The position numbers and the translations under genes were made by a program. The notes below the pieces were generated by a model. The model saw only the letters and a program-made list of their open reading frames with translations, was not told the origin of the DNA and searched no databases. A stretch of 64,000 nucleotides of DNA, from positions 37,868 through 101,867 of the forward strand of contig CANITF010000009.1 in NCBI GenBank assembly GCA_947470515.1. Reading direction: 5' to 3'. The DNA comes from Flavobacteriales bacterium. Lineage in GTDB: Bacteria > Bacteroidota > Bacteroidia > Flavobacteriales_D > Crocinitomicaceae. The stretch's first letter is position 1, and the number at the start of each line of letters is the position of its first letter. Positions 1 through 7,434 of the stretch are shown here, piece by piece.

Positions 1-557
1 TTTAATAATTTTTCATTCCATTGTTGATTCCACAAAGATGAAATATCCCAATCCTTTTCTAAAAGGGTTGCTAATTTTGGATCAATATCATCAATGTTTG
101 TAATTGAACGAACCTTTACAGCTAAACCAATTGCAATAGTAGGCTTGATATGAAACATGAAATTTAAAACGTCAACTTGCACATTGTTATATATTCCTAA
201 AACTTTGGTCGAGTTAGCGTCATAAGATCGCTTTATATAACGATCCATAAAAGTGCTATCTGGGCTGATCCAATCATTATATGGGTTTGGAGTAGGTTTA
301 TCACTTCCGAACGATTTCGTCCACCATTTTGGCATATCAGCAGTGGTGAAAGACATTGCATTATTCCATGCAGCTCCGCTGAAACTTGTCAAATTAACAT
401 CAACAACAAAACGGCTATCTACGAAGCTTGCAGGTTGGATATCAGTACCCATGACGCCTGAATAGTTGCTGCCATAGATGCCTAAATAGTTTTGTGAACT
501 TACTTGAAAAACAAGTGAAACACTAAAAAACAAAATTGCTTTTTGGATAATTCTCAT
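1..557 (-). CDS. DUF5723-like outer-membrane protein, C-terminal part outside the window
   Basis: This frame is open from an ATG at 557 to the window edge, giving about 185 residues with no stop, so the gene is cut by the window. The start MRIIQKAILFFSVSLVFQ looks like a signal peptide ending near SSQ. The mature start, with the phrase TDIQPASFVDSRFVVDVNL, resembles the N-terminus of DUF5723 proteins, which are Bacteroidota secreted proteins predicted to form outer-membrane barrels. The start lies 10 bases after the stop of the upstream secreted-protein gene, so the two are probably one transcript. Family assignment is from memory of this N-terminal pattern; function is unknown. Confidence 0.72.
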   Translation of the reverse strand, partial: MRIIQKAILFFSVSLVFQVSSQNYLGIYGSNYSGVMGTDIQPASFVDSRFVVDVNLTSFSGAAWNNAMSFTTADMPKWWTKSFGSDKPTPNPYNDWISPDSTFMDRYIKRSYDANSTKVLGIYNNVQVDVLNFMFHIKPTIAIGLAVKVRSITNIDDIDPKLATLLEKDWDISSLWNQQWNEKLL

Positions 558-567
558 AAAGTGAAGT

Positions 568-2739
568 TTAAAGTTTTAATTTGTATTGTATCAAATAGTT
601 ATCGACTATCGTTGTCAGAATTAAATTACCATCTGCCCAATTGAGCATGCTTTTTTTCATTCCTTCAAACGATTGGTCGAGTAGTTTCTCACCATTTAGT
701 TGGTATAAATATACATTATTTTCCAAACCATCAATAAGTGAAACATAAGTTCGTCCATTTATTGTTTGAACATCACTGTATTCAATGTCTGTGAAATCTG
801 TATTTGTTGTGCCCAATTGTAAGCCTAACGAACTAAAAACAGAAATGGTTTGATTGCTACTATTTATTAAAAAGCTTTCCTTTCTCCCGGTTGCAGTTTT
901 AATTAATTTTCCAGAAAGAGTTGAATTCATGGTATGTTTGTTTCCTTTTTGATCGAGGTACATTAAATTTCCACTTTCTTTGGTAAACAAGAATAATTCA
1001 TTCGATTTGGTAAAAGATTGGCTTTCGCCTGGTAAATTGAATGATCTAAATTCTTTTTTACCATTGGCGTCAATCATTTTAAAAAGTGATTTAGAATGTG
1101 CTCCAAAAAATAATTTATTTTGACTCACCCACGCATCGATAGGTGCACTTATATCACTCATATTTGTTTTTATACTCCCTTGTAATGTTCCTTTAGAATT
1201 ATACATAATCAAATTGCCACTTTGATCAGGGTAAACTAAGTACATTTTATTTTTCCATTTATAATGCGTTGCAATCTGCGAAGGAGTTTTTCCTCCTAAG
1301 TTTATAGATCCTCCAAATACATATGACCCTTGTTTGTCTAGTAAATGAATAGAATTTTTACATGTAATTAGAAGAAGTTGAAATTCTTCAATATAGGTAA
1401 TAGAACCAATTGCTTTTGAATTTAAGTTTTTAACCCATGCTGGCTTTCCATTGATATAATACATTAATTCACCTGTTGCTGTTAAAACTGCAGCATTGCC
1501 TTTTCCATCAAAAGAAATAAAATCTTGAATTACGGCATCAACACTAATTGTTAATGTTTCACCATTTGCAATAACAATTTGTGCGTCTTCGCTTTGGTGA
1601 ACCATTAATTGCGTTTCTAAAATTTTTGATTTATAAATTGTCCTGCTTGATTTTTGTTTTGAGTTTACTATTCTCTCAGAAACTCGAGCTGGTAGGCCAT
1701 CGTATAAAAACGCCAACGCTGGCGGATTAGAAGACAATGTATTACCAAGCTTATTTTGAGCAATAATTTCTTCACAAGCAGATTGATCTTCTGAGATAAC
1801 AACATAATCATTCATCGAATAGACATAAAAACCAGTTGAACTTCGGCTCGGAAAGTCTTTTGTTAATTGCACATTTTCAAAAAATGCATGTGATTCATTC
1901 TCTGCATCTTTCTTGAGGTAATCACACAAAACATTTATAGGATCTTGACCTGTTATAAAATCAGTGAAAAGCACTTTGATACCTTTGAAATCGATTGTTA
2001 CATAGCCTTTGCTTACCCATTTCGACATGACATTAATTCTGAAAATCGAATCCGTGCTTTTAGCATATTCCTTTTCCATGAAATGATAATCTGTAATATT
2101 TTTAGGCAAAACAGAAGAAAACAACTCTTGATCTACCACTTGATTTCCAAGGATTTTTTTATCATTTTTTGTGTGAAATTCAATAGTATTCGCACCTTTA
2201 AAATAGATTTCTTGGAGCGATGGAATTTCTGAATTAAAATCAATTAATGCAGCGCTTGATTTTCTATCGAAGGTAAACCAATTTTCTTGCGCCGTTGTTG
2301 TGAAATTAGATTCATGAAAGTACAAGTAATTCTTGTTAAACTCAATTTTGTAGTTCGTGATTTTAAAAGATTTCAAACCATCTGTTTCGAATTTCAGACC
2401 ACCTTTTCGAAGTAATTCAATTACTTTGTTCTTATTCCAATGATACTTTGATTCAATTAAAAAATGCCTCCGTTCTGCACTTATATAGATTGATTTTTCA
2501 TCCTTTATAAAGGGCAATAGTGAATTTATTATTTCGTGGTTTTTAGGATTTGTTTTGAAAGGAATTGCATTTAAATCCACCTCTGCCTTCCTATTGATTA
2601 TCAATAATTGATGATCTTCTTTTCCAAAAAGATAAGAAGGCGATAAGGCATCTTTTTTATCAATTAGATCAACTGCTACAAAGCCAATCCAAAATAGACT
2701 TATTATTCCTAAAGAAATTAAAAGGTAACGTGCTCGCAT
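568..2739 (-). CDS. large secreted or membrane-anchored protein, probable beta-propeller C-terminus
   Basis: A 723-residue protein with one hydrophobic N-terminal segment (about residues 5-25), which could be an uncleaved anchor or signal peptide. I do not recognise the family. The N-terminal 350 residues have mixed alpha/beta character. From about residue 395 there are repeated strand-rich units with phrases such as GKGNAAVLTATGELMYYING and DQSGNLIMYNSKG, typical of PQQ/WD-like propeller blades. The DUF5723-like gene follows 10 bases downstream, so an envelope role and co-transcription are likely. A good -7 box, TAATTTTG, lies on the minus strand at 2756-2763. Confidence 0.8.
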   Translation of the reverse strand: MRARYLLISLGIISLFWIGFVAVDLIDKKDALSPSYLFGKEDHQLLIINRKAEVDLNAIPFKTNPKNHEIINSLLPFIKDEKSIYISAERRHFLIESKYHWNKNKVIELLRKGGLKFETDGLKSFKITNYKIEFNKNYLYFHESNFTTTAQENWFTFDRKSSAALIDFNSEIPSLQEIYFKGANTIEFHTKNDKKILGNQVVDQELFSSVLPKNITDYHFMEKEYAKSTDSIFRINVMSKWVSKGYVTIDFKGIKVLFTDFITGQDPINVLCDYLKKDAENESHAFFENVQLTKDFPSRSSTGFYVYSMNDYVVISEDQSACEEIIAQNKLGNTLSSNPPALAFLYDGLPARVSERIVNSKQKSSRTIYKSKILETQLMVHQSEDAQIVIANGETLTISVDAVIQDFISFDGKGNAAVLTATGELMYYINGKPAWVKNLNSKAIGSITYIEEFQLLLITCKNSIHLLDKQGSYVFGGSINLGGKTPSQIATHYKWKNKMYLVYPDQSGNLIMYNSKGTLQGSIKTNMSDISAPIDAWVSQNKLFFGAHSKSLFKMIDANGKKEFRSFNLPGESQSFTKSNELFLFTKESGNLMYLDQKGNKHTMNSTLSGKLIKTATGRKESFLINSSNQTISVFSSLGLQLGTTNTDFTDIEYSDVQTINGRTYVSLIDGLENNVYLYQLNGEKLLDQSFEGMKKSMLNWADGNLILTTIVDNYLIQYKLKL

Positions 2740-2755
2740 GGTGATTCAATTTATC

Positions 2756-2763
2756 CAAAATTA
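2756..2763 (-). promoter_or_regulatory. candidate -7 promoter box
   Basis: Minus-strand TAATTTTG fits the Bacteroidota TAnnTTTG box and lies 17 bases before the 723-residue protein gene. No well-spaced -33 TTTG is visible, so this rests on the -7 element alone. Confidence 0.4.
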
Positions 2764-2819
2764 GCAGTTTAAATTGCAAAATTTGAGCTTCAAAATTATT
2801 TAAATCAACAATGATTTGT

Positions 2820-3428
2820 TTACTCAAATAATGAAAGTTGATGAGGAGCTAGTAAGGTAAAAGACATTCGGTGATGCACAGTTGGACCATATTTCTGAAT
2901 CGCTGCTCTATGCGCAATTGTTGGATAACCTTTATTTTGTTTCCATGAATAAGCTGAAAACTCTTCGTTCAACCTTTCCATATATTCGTCTCTATATGTT
3001 TTTGCCAATATTGAAGCAGCCGCAATATTTAAATATTTTCCATCACCTTTTATAATGCATTCATGAGGTATATTGGAATAAGGCTTAAAACGATTCCCAT
3101 CAATTAATAATAATTCGGGCATTATTTTTAATTGTTCAACGGCACGATGCATGGCAAGAAAACTGCCTTGTAAGATGTTGATTTCATCAATTTCTTCTGG
3201 TGAAACAAAAGCTACACCAAATGCTATCGCTTCTTTTTCAATTATAGGTCGCAACAATTCTCGGTGTTTTTCACTTACTTTTTTAGAATCATTTAATAAA
3301 GGATGATAAAAATCTTTCGGTAAAATTACTGATGCAGCAACAACTGGTCCGGCTAAACAGCCCCGTCCTGCTTCATCGCAACCGGCTTCAATTTTGTGCT
3401 CGTCGAAAAATGATAAAAGTTTAAACAT
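2820..3428 (-). CDS. rnhB: ribonuclease HII
   Basis: Cytoplasmic endonuclease that cuts the RNA strand of RNA-DNA hybrids and starts removal of ribonucleotides misincorporated in DNA. At 202 residues it is the usual length. The family signature DEAGRG is at residues 18-23, giving catalytic D18 and E19. Further acidic residues are D110 (in LLLIDGNRF) and D129 (in [18 protein letters not shown]), matching the four-carboxylate site. It reads away from the small secreted gene at 3524, so it is probably expressed alone. Confidence 0.95.
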   Translation of the reverse strand: MFKLLSFFDEHKIEAGCDEAGRGCLAGPVVAASVILPKDFYHPLLNDSKKVSEKHRELLRPIIEKEAIAFGVAFVSPEEIDEINILQGSFLAMHRAVEQLKIMPELLLIDGNRFKPYSNIPHECIIKGDGKYLNIAAASILAKTYRDEYMERLNEEFSAYSWKQNKGYPTIAHRAAIQKYGPTVHHRMSFTLLAPHQLSLFE

Positions 3429-3523
3429 CAGAAAACAAAATTGGCAAAAAAATTGTACATTAGCTTTCAGATGTTAATACAACTTTTTAAACACAACTAT
3501 CGTCTACCTAAAAAACAAACAAT

Positions 3524-3895
3524 ATGAGAACATTATTTTTATCAGTTTTAGCAGTCGTAAGCATGGTTACAATCTCTTATGCACAAGACGTTACTAGTGC
3601 AACTGCACAATCAAAAACTGAATTAATTTCAAGTAAAAAAACTGGTGATTATTCTTTTATTCTAGGAAATAAATTATCTGCTGATGAAGTAGCAAAAAAT
3701 GCTCAGTACTATGTTCATTATTTTACAGTTGATTATTCTGAAAAAACAAATGAAGCAAAAATAACCATGATAGAGAATGATGAAAAAACAAGACACGTTG
3801 CTGTCCGGTTTTTAACAGCTTGTGGTATTCAAAATGTAATTATCGATGGTAGAACTATTTCAACTGAAGAGTTCTATATTAATTTCATGAAATAA
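3524..3895 (+). CDS. small secreted protein of unknown function
   Basis: A 123-residue protein with a clear signal peptide (MRTLFLSVLAVVSMVTISYA, cleavage before QD). The mature part of about 100 residues ends with a compact region, FLTACGIQNVIIDGRTISTEEFYINFMK. I do not recognise the family. The pattern of a charged middle followed by a lone Cys and a helical end is seen in small Bacteroidota exported proteins, but no function follows from it. A strong Rho-independent terminator directly after it makes this a single-gene unit. Confidence 0.75.
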   Translation: MRTLFLSVLAVVSMVTISYAQDVTSATAQSKTELISSKKTGDYSFILGNKLSADEVAKNAQYYVHYFTVDYSEKTNEAKITMIENDEKTRHVAVRFLTACGIQNVIIDGRTISTEEFYINFMK

Positions 3896-3913
3896 GAAAA
3901 ATTTGATTTTTTG

Positions 3914-3947
3914 AAGGTCATTCGTCAGCTGACGGATGACCTTTTTT
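3914..3947 (+). terminator. Rho-independent terminator of the small secreted-protein gene
   Basis: Arms AAGGTCAT (3914-3921) and ATGACCTT (3936-3943) enclose a second stem CGTCAG/CTGACG, followed by a run of T. This is a near-perfect long hairpin with a U-tract. Confidence 0.88.
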
Positions 3948-3969
3948 GCTTTTTACATGACCTTAGTCA

Positions 3970-4000
3970 TTGTATTGTTACAATAAACGATGCATCTTTG
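3970..4000 (+). promoter_or_regulatory. promoter of the DUF4920 lipoprotein gene
   Basis: TTG at 3970-3972, a 20-base spacer, then CATCTTTG at 3993-4000, one mismatch from TAnnTTTG. It lies inside the upstream part of the longer open frame, which supports the ATG at 4018 as the true start. Confidence 0.5.
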
Positions 4001-4017
4001 CTCAAAAATCTAAAAAA

Positions 4018-4503
4018 ATGAAAAAATTATTATTTATTGCAAGTTTGGCTTTTGTCGCAGTTTCTTGTGGTAACAAGGAAAAAATCGAAGATCAATCAAT
4101 AGAGCTGGGGAAAAGTTATGGTCCAATTAAAATTGATACTTCAAAAGCAATTTCAGTAAGTCAAATGTTAAAGTCATTTGAAGGGAAAACAAAGGAAATG
4201 GAATTTACTATTTTTACTGAAATTTCAGAGGTATGTTCGAAAGCAGGATGTTGGATAAATATTCCAGTTGAAAACGGTGATCCAATCATGGTTCGTTTTA
4301 AAGACCATTTTACCATACCCCCTAAAACAAAAAAATGCACTGAAGTATATATACATGGAATGGCACATTGGGATACTGTAAGTGTCGAGCTTTTACAACA
4401 TTTTGCTGAAGATGCAGGGAAAAGTAAAGAAGAAATTGCAAAAATTACCGAACCTAAATTCGAATTAGGTTTTGAAGCAGATGGTATTGTTCTGAAAAAA
4501 TAA
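4018..4503 (+). CDS. DUF4920 lipoprotein
   Basis: A 161-residue lipoprotein: MKKLLFIASLAFVAVSCG carries a lipobox (AVSC), so the mature protein is lipid-anchored at Cys18. The body matches the DUF4920 pattern, with a VCSKAGCWI segment (two cysteines) followed by a strand-rich region reading PIMVRFKDHF. The two Cys and nearby acidic residues could bind metal, but no function is established as far as I know. The frame is open upstream to 3970, but the promoter lies there and the lipoprotein signal starts at 4018, so the later start was chosen. Confidence 0.85.
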   Translation: MKKLLFIASLAFVAVSCGNKEKIEDQSIELGKSYGPIKIDTSKAISVSQMLKSFEGKTKEMEFTIFTEISEVCSKAGCWINIPVENGDPIMVRFKDHFTIPPKTKKCTEVYIHGMAHWDTVSVELLQHFAEDAGKSKEEIAKITEPKFELGFEADGIVLKK

Positions 4504-4522
4504 ATAGTAAATAATTTAATGG

Positions 4523-4551
4523 AAGCAGGTTATTTATATCCTGCTTTTTTT
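4523..4551 (+). terminator. Rho-independent terminator after the DUF4920 gene
   Basis: AAGCAGG (4523-4529) pairs with CCTGCTT (4540-4546) across a 10-base loop and is followed by a T-run. Confidence 0.82.
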
Positions 4552-4552
4552 G

Positions 4553-4584
4553 TTGGAGATTATCGAAGGTTTGAAGTAACTTTA
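4553..4584 (+). promoter_or_regulatory. candidate promoter of mnmH-selD
   Basis: TTG at 4553-4555, a 21-base spacer, then TAACTTTA at 4577-4584, only four bases before the ATG at 4589. If used, transcription would begin at or next to the start codon, giving a leaderless or nearly leaderless mRNA. Confidence 0.4.
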
Positions 4585-4588
4585 CATT

Positions 4589-5614
4589 ATGATTAAATCC
4601 GTTTCGATTGAAGAATTTATTGAATTAGCCGACCGGATGCCGATAATCGATGTTCGCAGTGAAAATGAATTTTTTAGTGGTCATTTTCCAAGTGCTGGTA
4701 ATATTCCAATTTTATCTGATGATCAGCGGAAAATCGTAGGTACGATTTACAAACAAAATGGTCGAGAACCTGCCGTTTTTAAAGGGTTGGAATTACTTGG
4801 GCCATTAATGAGCATCCGCTTAAAACAAGGAGTTAAACTTGTGAAAGACAATCATGTTTTGGTTCATTGTTGGAGAGGTGGAATGAGAAGCCAATTCTAT
4901 GCATTTCTGTTAGAATTCTATGGAATAGAACCTGTTTTATTAAAAGGTGGCTATAAAGCGTTTCGCGGAGTTGTGCTAAAATCGTTTGAGGAGCCATTGA
5001 AAATTATTGTTTTAGGAGGAAAAACAGGTTCTGGTAAAACAATTTTATTGAATTTCCTGAAGGAACAAGGTGAACAAATTCTGGATTTGGAACATGTTGC
5101 AAATCATAGAGGTTCTACTTTTGGGGCCTTAGGAATGGAGGATCAACCCTCTCAAGAACAATTTGAAAATAATTTATTTGCTGCTATTCGTAAATTGAAT
5201 AAAAACAAAATTATTTGGATTGAAGATGAAAGTCGAACAATTGGAGCTCGTGTTATTCCAGAAGGAATTTGGTCGCAAATGAAAACGACAGTAAAAATTT
5301 ATTTGGATCGCGATTTTGAAGAACGACTAAATCAAATTATGGCTGATTATTCTAATTTTTCAATTGTAGATTTGAAAACGTCTATGTTGAGAATTGGAAA
5401 AAGGTTGGGGCCGCAACATGTGAAACGAGCAATTGAATTGTTGGAAAACGGAGAAATTCGAGAAGCCTTTGCAATGGCCTTGATCTATTATGATAAAACA
5501 TATTCATATAACTTAGAACAAAACACAACGAATAAAATAACGAAAATTGCTGCCCAAGGAATTAGTTATTTAGAAATTACAAAACAACTCATTTCTTTGA
5601 AAGATGGAAATTAA
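4589..5614 (+). CDS. mnmH: tRNA 2-selenouridine synthase
   Basis: MnmH (SelU/YbbB) converts 2-thiouridine at the wobble position of Lys, Glu and Gln tRNAs to 2-selenouridine, using selenophosphate through a geranylated intermediate. The 341 residues show an N-terminal rhodanese domain with the active Cys94 in HCWRGGMRSQ and a C-terminal P-loop, GGKTGSGKT at residues 143-151, as in the family. The next gene, selD, overlaps by 11 bases and supplies the selenophosphate, so the two form a minimal selenium-tRNA operon. The identification is firm from domain order and context. Confidence 0.96.
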   Translation: MIKSVSIEEFIELADRMPIIDVRSENEFFSGHFPSAGNIPILSDDQRKIVGTIYKQNGREPAVFKGLELLGPLMSIRLKQGVKLVKDNHVLVHCWRGGMRSQFYAFLLEFYGIEPVLLKGGYKAFRGVVLKSFEEPLKIIVLGGKTGSGKTILLNFLKEQGEQILDLEHVANHRGSTFGALGMEDQPSQEQFENNLFAAIRKLNKNKIIWIEDESRTIGARVIPEGIWSQMKTTVKIYLDRDFEERLNQIMADYSNFSIVDLKTSMLRIGKRLGPQHVKRAIELLENGEIREAFAMALIYYDKTYSYNLEQNTTNKITKIAAQGISYLEITKQLISLKDGN

Positions 5615-6641
5615 AACGACAATTCGATTAACGGAATTCACAAAAGGCGGAGGCTGTGGATGTAAATTACCACCGGCTGCTTTGCGAGAAATTTTATCCA
5701 ATCAACATTCATCTGACGAATTTGGATTGATTGTCGGTAATTCGAAAGGAGACGACGCGGCTGTTTGGGACATGGGAAATGATAGTTTTTTGGTGAGTAC
5801 CACCGATTTTTTTACGCCTATTGTTGATGATCCATACGATTTTGGTCGAATTGCTGCAGCAAATTCTATTAGTGATGTTTACGCGATGGGAGGGACTCCT
5901 GTGATGGCTTTAAGTATTTTGGGTTGGCCAACAAATAAATTACCAAACGAAATTGCAGCGCAAGTTTTAAAAGGAGCACGCGATGTTTGCGCAAGTGTCG
6001 GAATTGCAATTGGGGGTGGACATTCAATTGAAAATCCTGAGCCAATTTTTGGACTTGCGGTTAATGGGATTGTGGCAAAGAAAAATTTAAAAAGAAATCA
6101 TTCGGCTAAAGCTGGAGATATTTTAATTCTTACAAAACCTATTGGATCAGGAATTTTATCTGCCGCAATGAAACGAGGAATGCTTTCCGAAGAGTATAAA
6201 TTGGAACTTGTTCAACAATTGGTGCAATTGAATAAAATTGGTGAAAATTTAGGGAAATTGGAAGAAGTGCATGCCATGACGGATGTCACAGGATTTGGAT
6301 TAATTGGCCATACAATTGAAATGGCTGAAGGAAGTAGTTTGTCTGCACAACTTACTTACCAAGAAGTTCCATTGATGAATGGCGTTTCAGCCTATGCTTC
6401 TCAGATGATTTACCCAGATAATACCATGAGGAATTGGAAAGAATTCAGTGAAAAAGTAGTTGGAATTAGCGGTGAATCCTTATTGACTTTATGTGACCCA
6501 CAAACAAATGGTGGATTGTTAATTGCAGTTGACAAAAACGGTCTGAATAACGTAATTAACCTTTTGAAAACCGAAAATCATTTCTTTAAACAAATTGGTG
6601 TGCTTGTTGAGCAGCAAGAAAAAGTGGTTGAGATTGTATAG
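5604..6641 (+). CDS. selD: selenide, water dikinase (selenophosphate synthetase)
   Basis: Makes selenophosphate from selenide and ATP. The 345-residue protein has the glycine-rich active segment GGGCGCK: Cys18 and Lys21 correspond to the catalytic Cys17/Lys20 of the E. coli enzyme. The active residue is encoded as Cys, not as an in-frame TGA, so this is the Cys form. The AIR-synthase-type ATP-binding motif KGDDAAVWD is near residue 49 and the fold continues to the expected C-terminus. It starts inside the last codons of mnmH (11-base overlap), implying translational coupling. Confidence 0.96.
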   Translation: MEIKTTIRLTEFTKGGGCGCKLPPAALREILSNQHSSDEFGLIVGNSKGDDAAVWDMGNDSFLVSTTDFFTPIVDDPYDFGRIAAANSISDVYAMGGTPVMALSILGWPTNKLPNEIAAQVLKGARDVCASVGIAIGGGHSIENPEPIFGLAVNGIVAKKNLKRNHSAKAGDILILTKPIGSGILSAAMKRGMLSEEYKLELVQQLVQLNKIGENLGKLEEVHAMTDVTGFGLIGHTIEMAEGSSLSAQLTYQEVPLMNGVSAYASQMIYPDNTMRNWKEFSEKVVGISGESLLTLCDPQTNGGLLIAVDKNGLNNVINLLKTENHFFKQIGVLVEQQEKVVEIV

Positions 6642-6678
6642 AATTGTTACTTTTTCAAATTTTATCATTTCCAGTTAT

Positions 6679-7389
6679 ATGAAAATAGGATTAATATTTT
6701 TTTTCTTGAACTTAGCTTTGATTTGCCAATCACAAATTAAGCTTTTAAATGCATCATTAATTACTCCTGAAGTTCAAATTGCCTATATCCGTATTGATAA
6801 TAAAATTGAAGTAGATGGAATTGAAATAGACTCCACTTTCCATTTAGTGATAAGTAATGACACTTTAGAAAACCACCATGGTTATTTTATTTATAAACCA
6901 ACAAAAAAAATAGGGGCTGAGAGTTTAAGCTTGATCAAGAATAACCTGGTAGTTTATTCTGCTGAATTTAAGCTTGAGTATTTATTTGACCCTCAATTTT
7001 ATTTAGGTCAAATAAGGGATTCAATGGTGAGCAAAAAGGAATTAAGTTTAAATCCTGGATTAATTGCGAGTTATGAGCCTCAGGTTTTAAAGTCAGAGAT
7101 AAGAGTTACGAGTTTTGAAGCAAATATTCAGAAGAAATGTGGACGGGTCATTCTTTTGAACGACTCTTCGTCATTAGGTTGGGAAAATTGGTCTGAAAAA
7201 AAAATACTTCGTTATGAAATAAAAAATGACCCGTTTAAATATGGAGGTAAAAAATTTTCAAAAAAACAATTGAGAAAAATATGTAGAATGAATAAAGGGG
7301 ACATTCTTAATATCACAACATTAACATTTCTTTCTCCTAGCTCGTGCAATAGGAAAAAAACCGTAAATCTTAAATTTATAATAGAATAA
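6679..7389 (+). CDS. stand-alone secreted GldM C-terminal-domain protein
   Basis: About 236 residues starting MKIGLIFFFLNLALICQSQ, a signal peptide. The mature part resembles the last two domains of GldM/PorM, the periplasmic shaft of the type IX secretion/gliding motor. An early IRIDNKIEVDGIEID strand is followed by FKLEYLFDPQFYLGQIRDSMVSKKELSLNPGL, which parallels the FRVKxIPDPxPxLGG...GxIxKxxL linker. A final domain has FSKKQLRKICRMNKGDILNI. The transmembrane helix and first two domains of GldM are absent. Similar two-domain proteins occur in Bacteroidota, but I know of no tested role; partnership with the secretion motor is inference. The frame is open back to 6595 but the signal peptide fixes this start. 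Confidence 0.72.
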   Translation: MKIGLIFFFLNLALICQSQIKLLNASLITPEVQIAYIRIDNKIEVDGIEIDSTFHLVISNDTLENHHGYFIYKPTKKIGAESLSLIKNNLVVYSAEFKLEYLFDPQFYLGQIRDSMVSKKELSLNPGLIASYEPQVLKSEIRVTSFEANIQKKCGRVILLNDSSSLGWENWSEKKILRYEIKNDPFKYGGKKFSKKQLRKICRMNKGDILNITTLTFLSPSSCNRKKTVNLKFIIE

Positions 7390-7414
7390 AAAAGGCCACT
7401 TTTTCAAGCAGCCT
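7388..7414 (-). terminator. terminator of the acyl-CoA dehydrogenase gene
   Basis: On the minus strand AGGC-tg-CTT pairs with AAG-tg-GCCT around GAAA and is followed by six T residues. It lies just beyond the stop of the minus-strand gene and next to the stop of the plus-strand GldM-like gene. Confidence 0.65.
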
Positions 7415-7434
7415 CTCCATAAGAAATTATCTTT

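Noticed and set aside
253..465. 70-codon open frame on the plus strand
   Set aside because: It is antisense to the DUF5723-like gene, which has a signal peptide and family pattern; the plus frame has neither.
5604..6641. Possible selenocysteine codon in selD
   Set aside because: The active-site position is a TGT/TGC Cys codon and the frame has no in-frame TGA.
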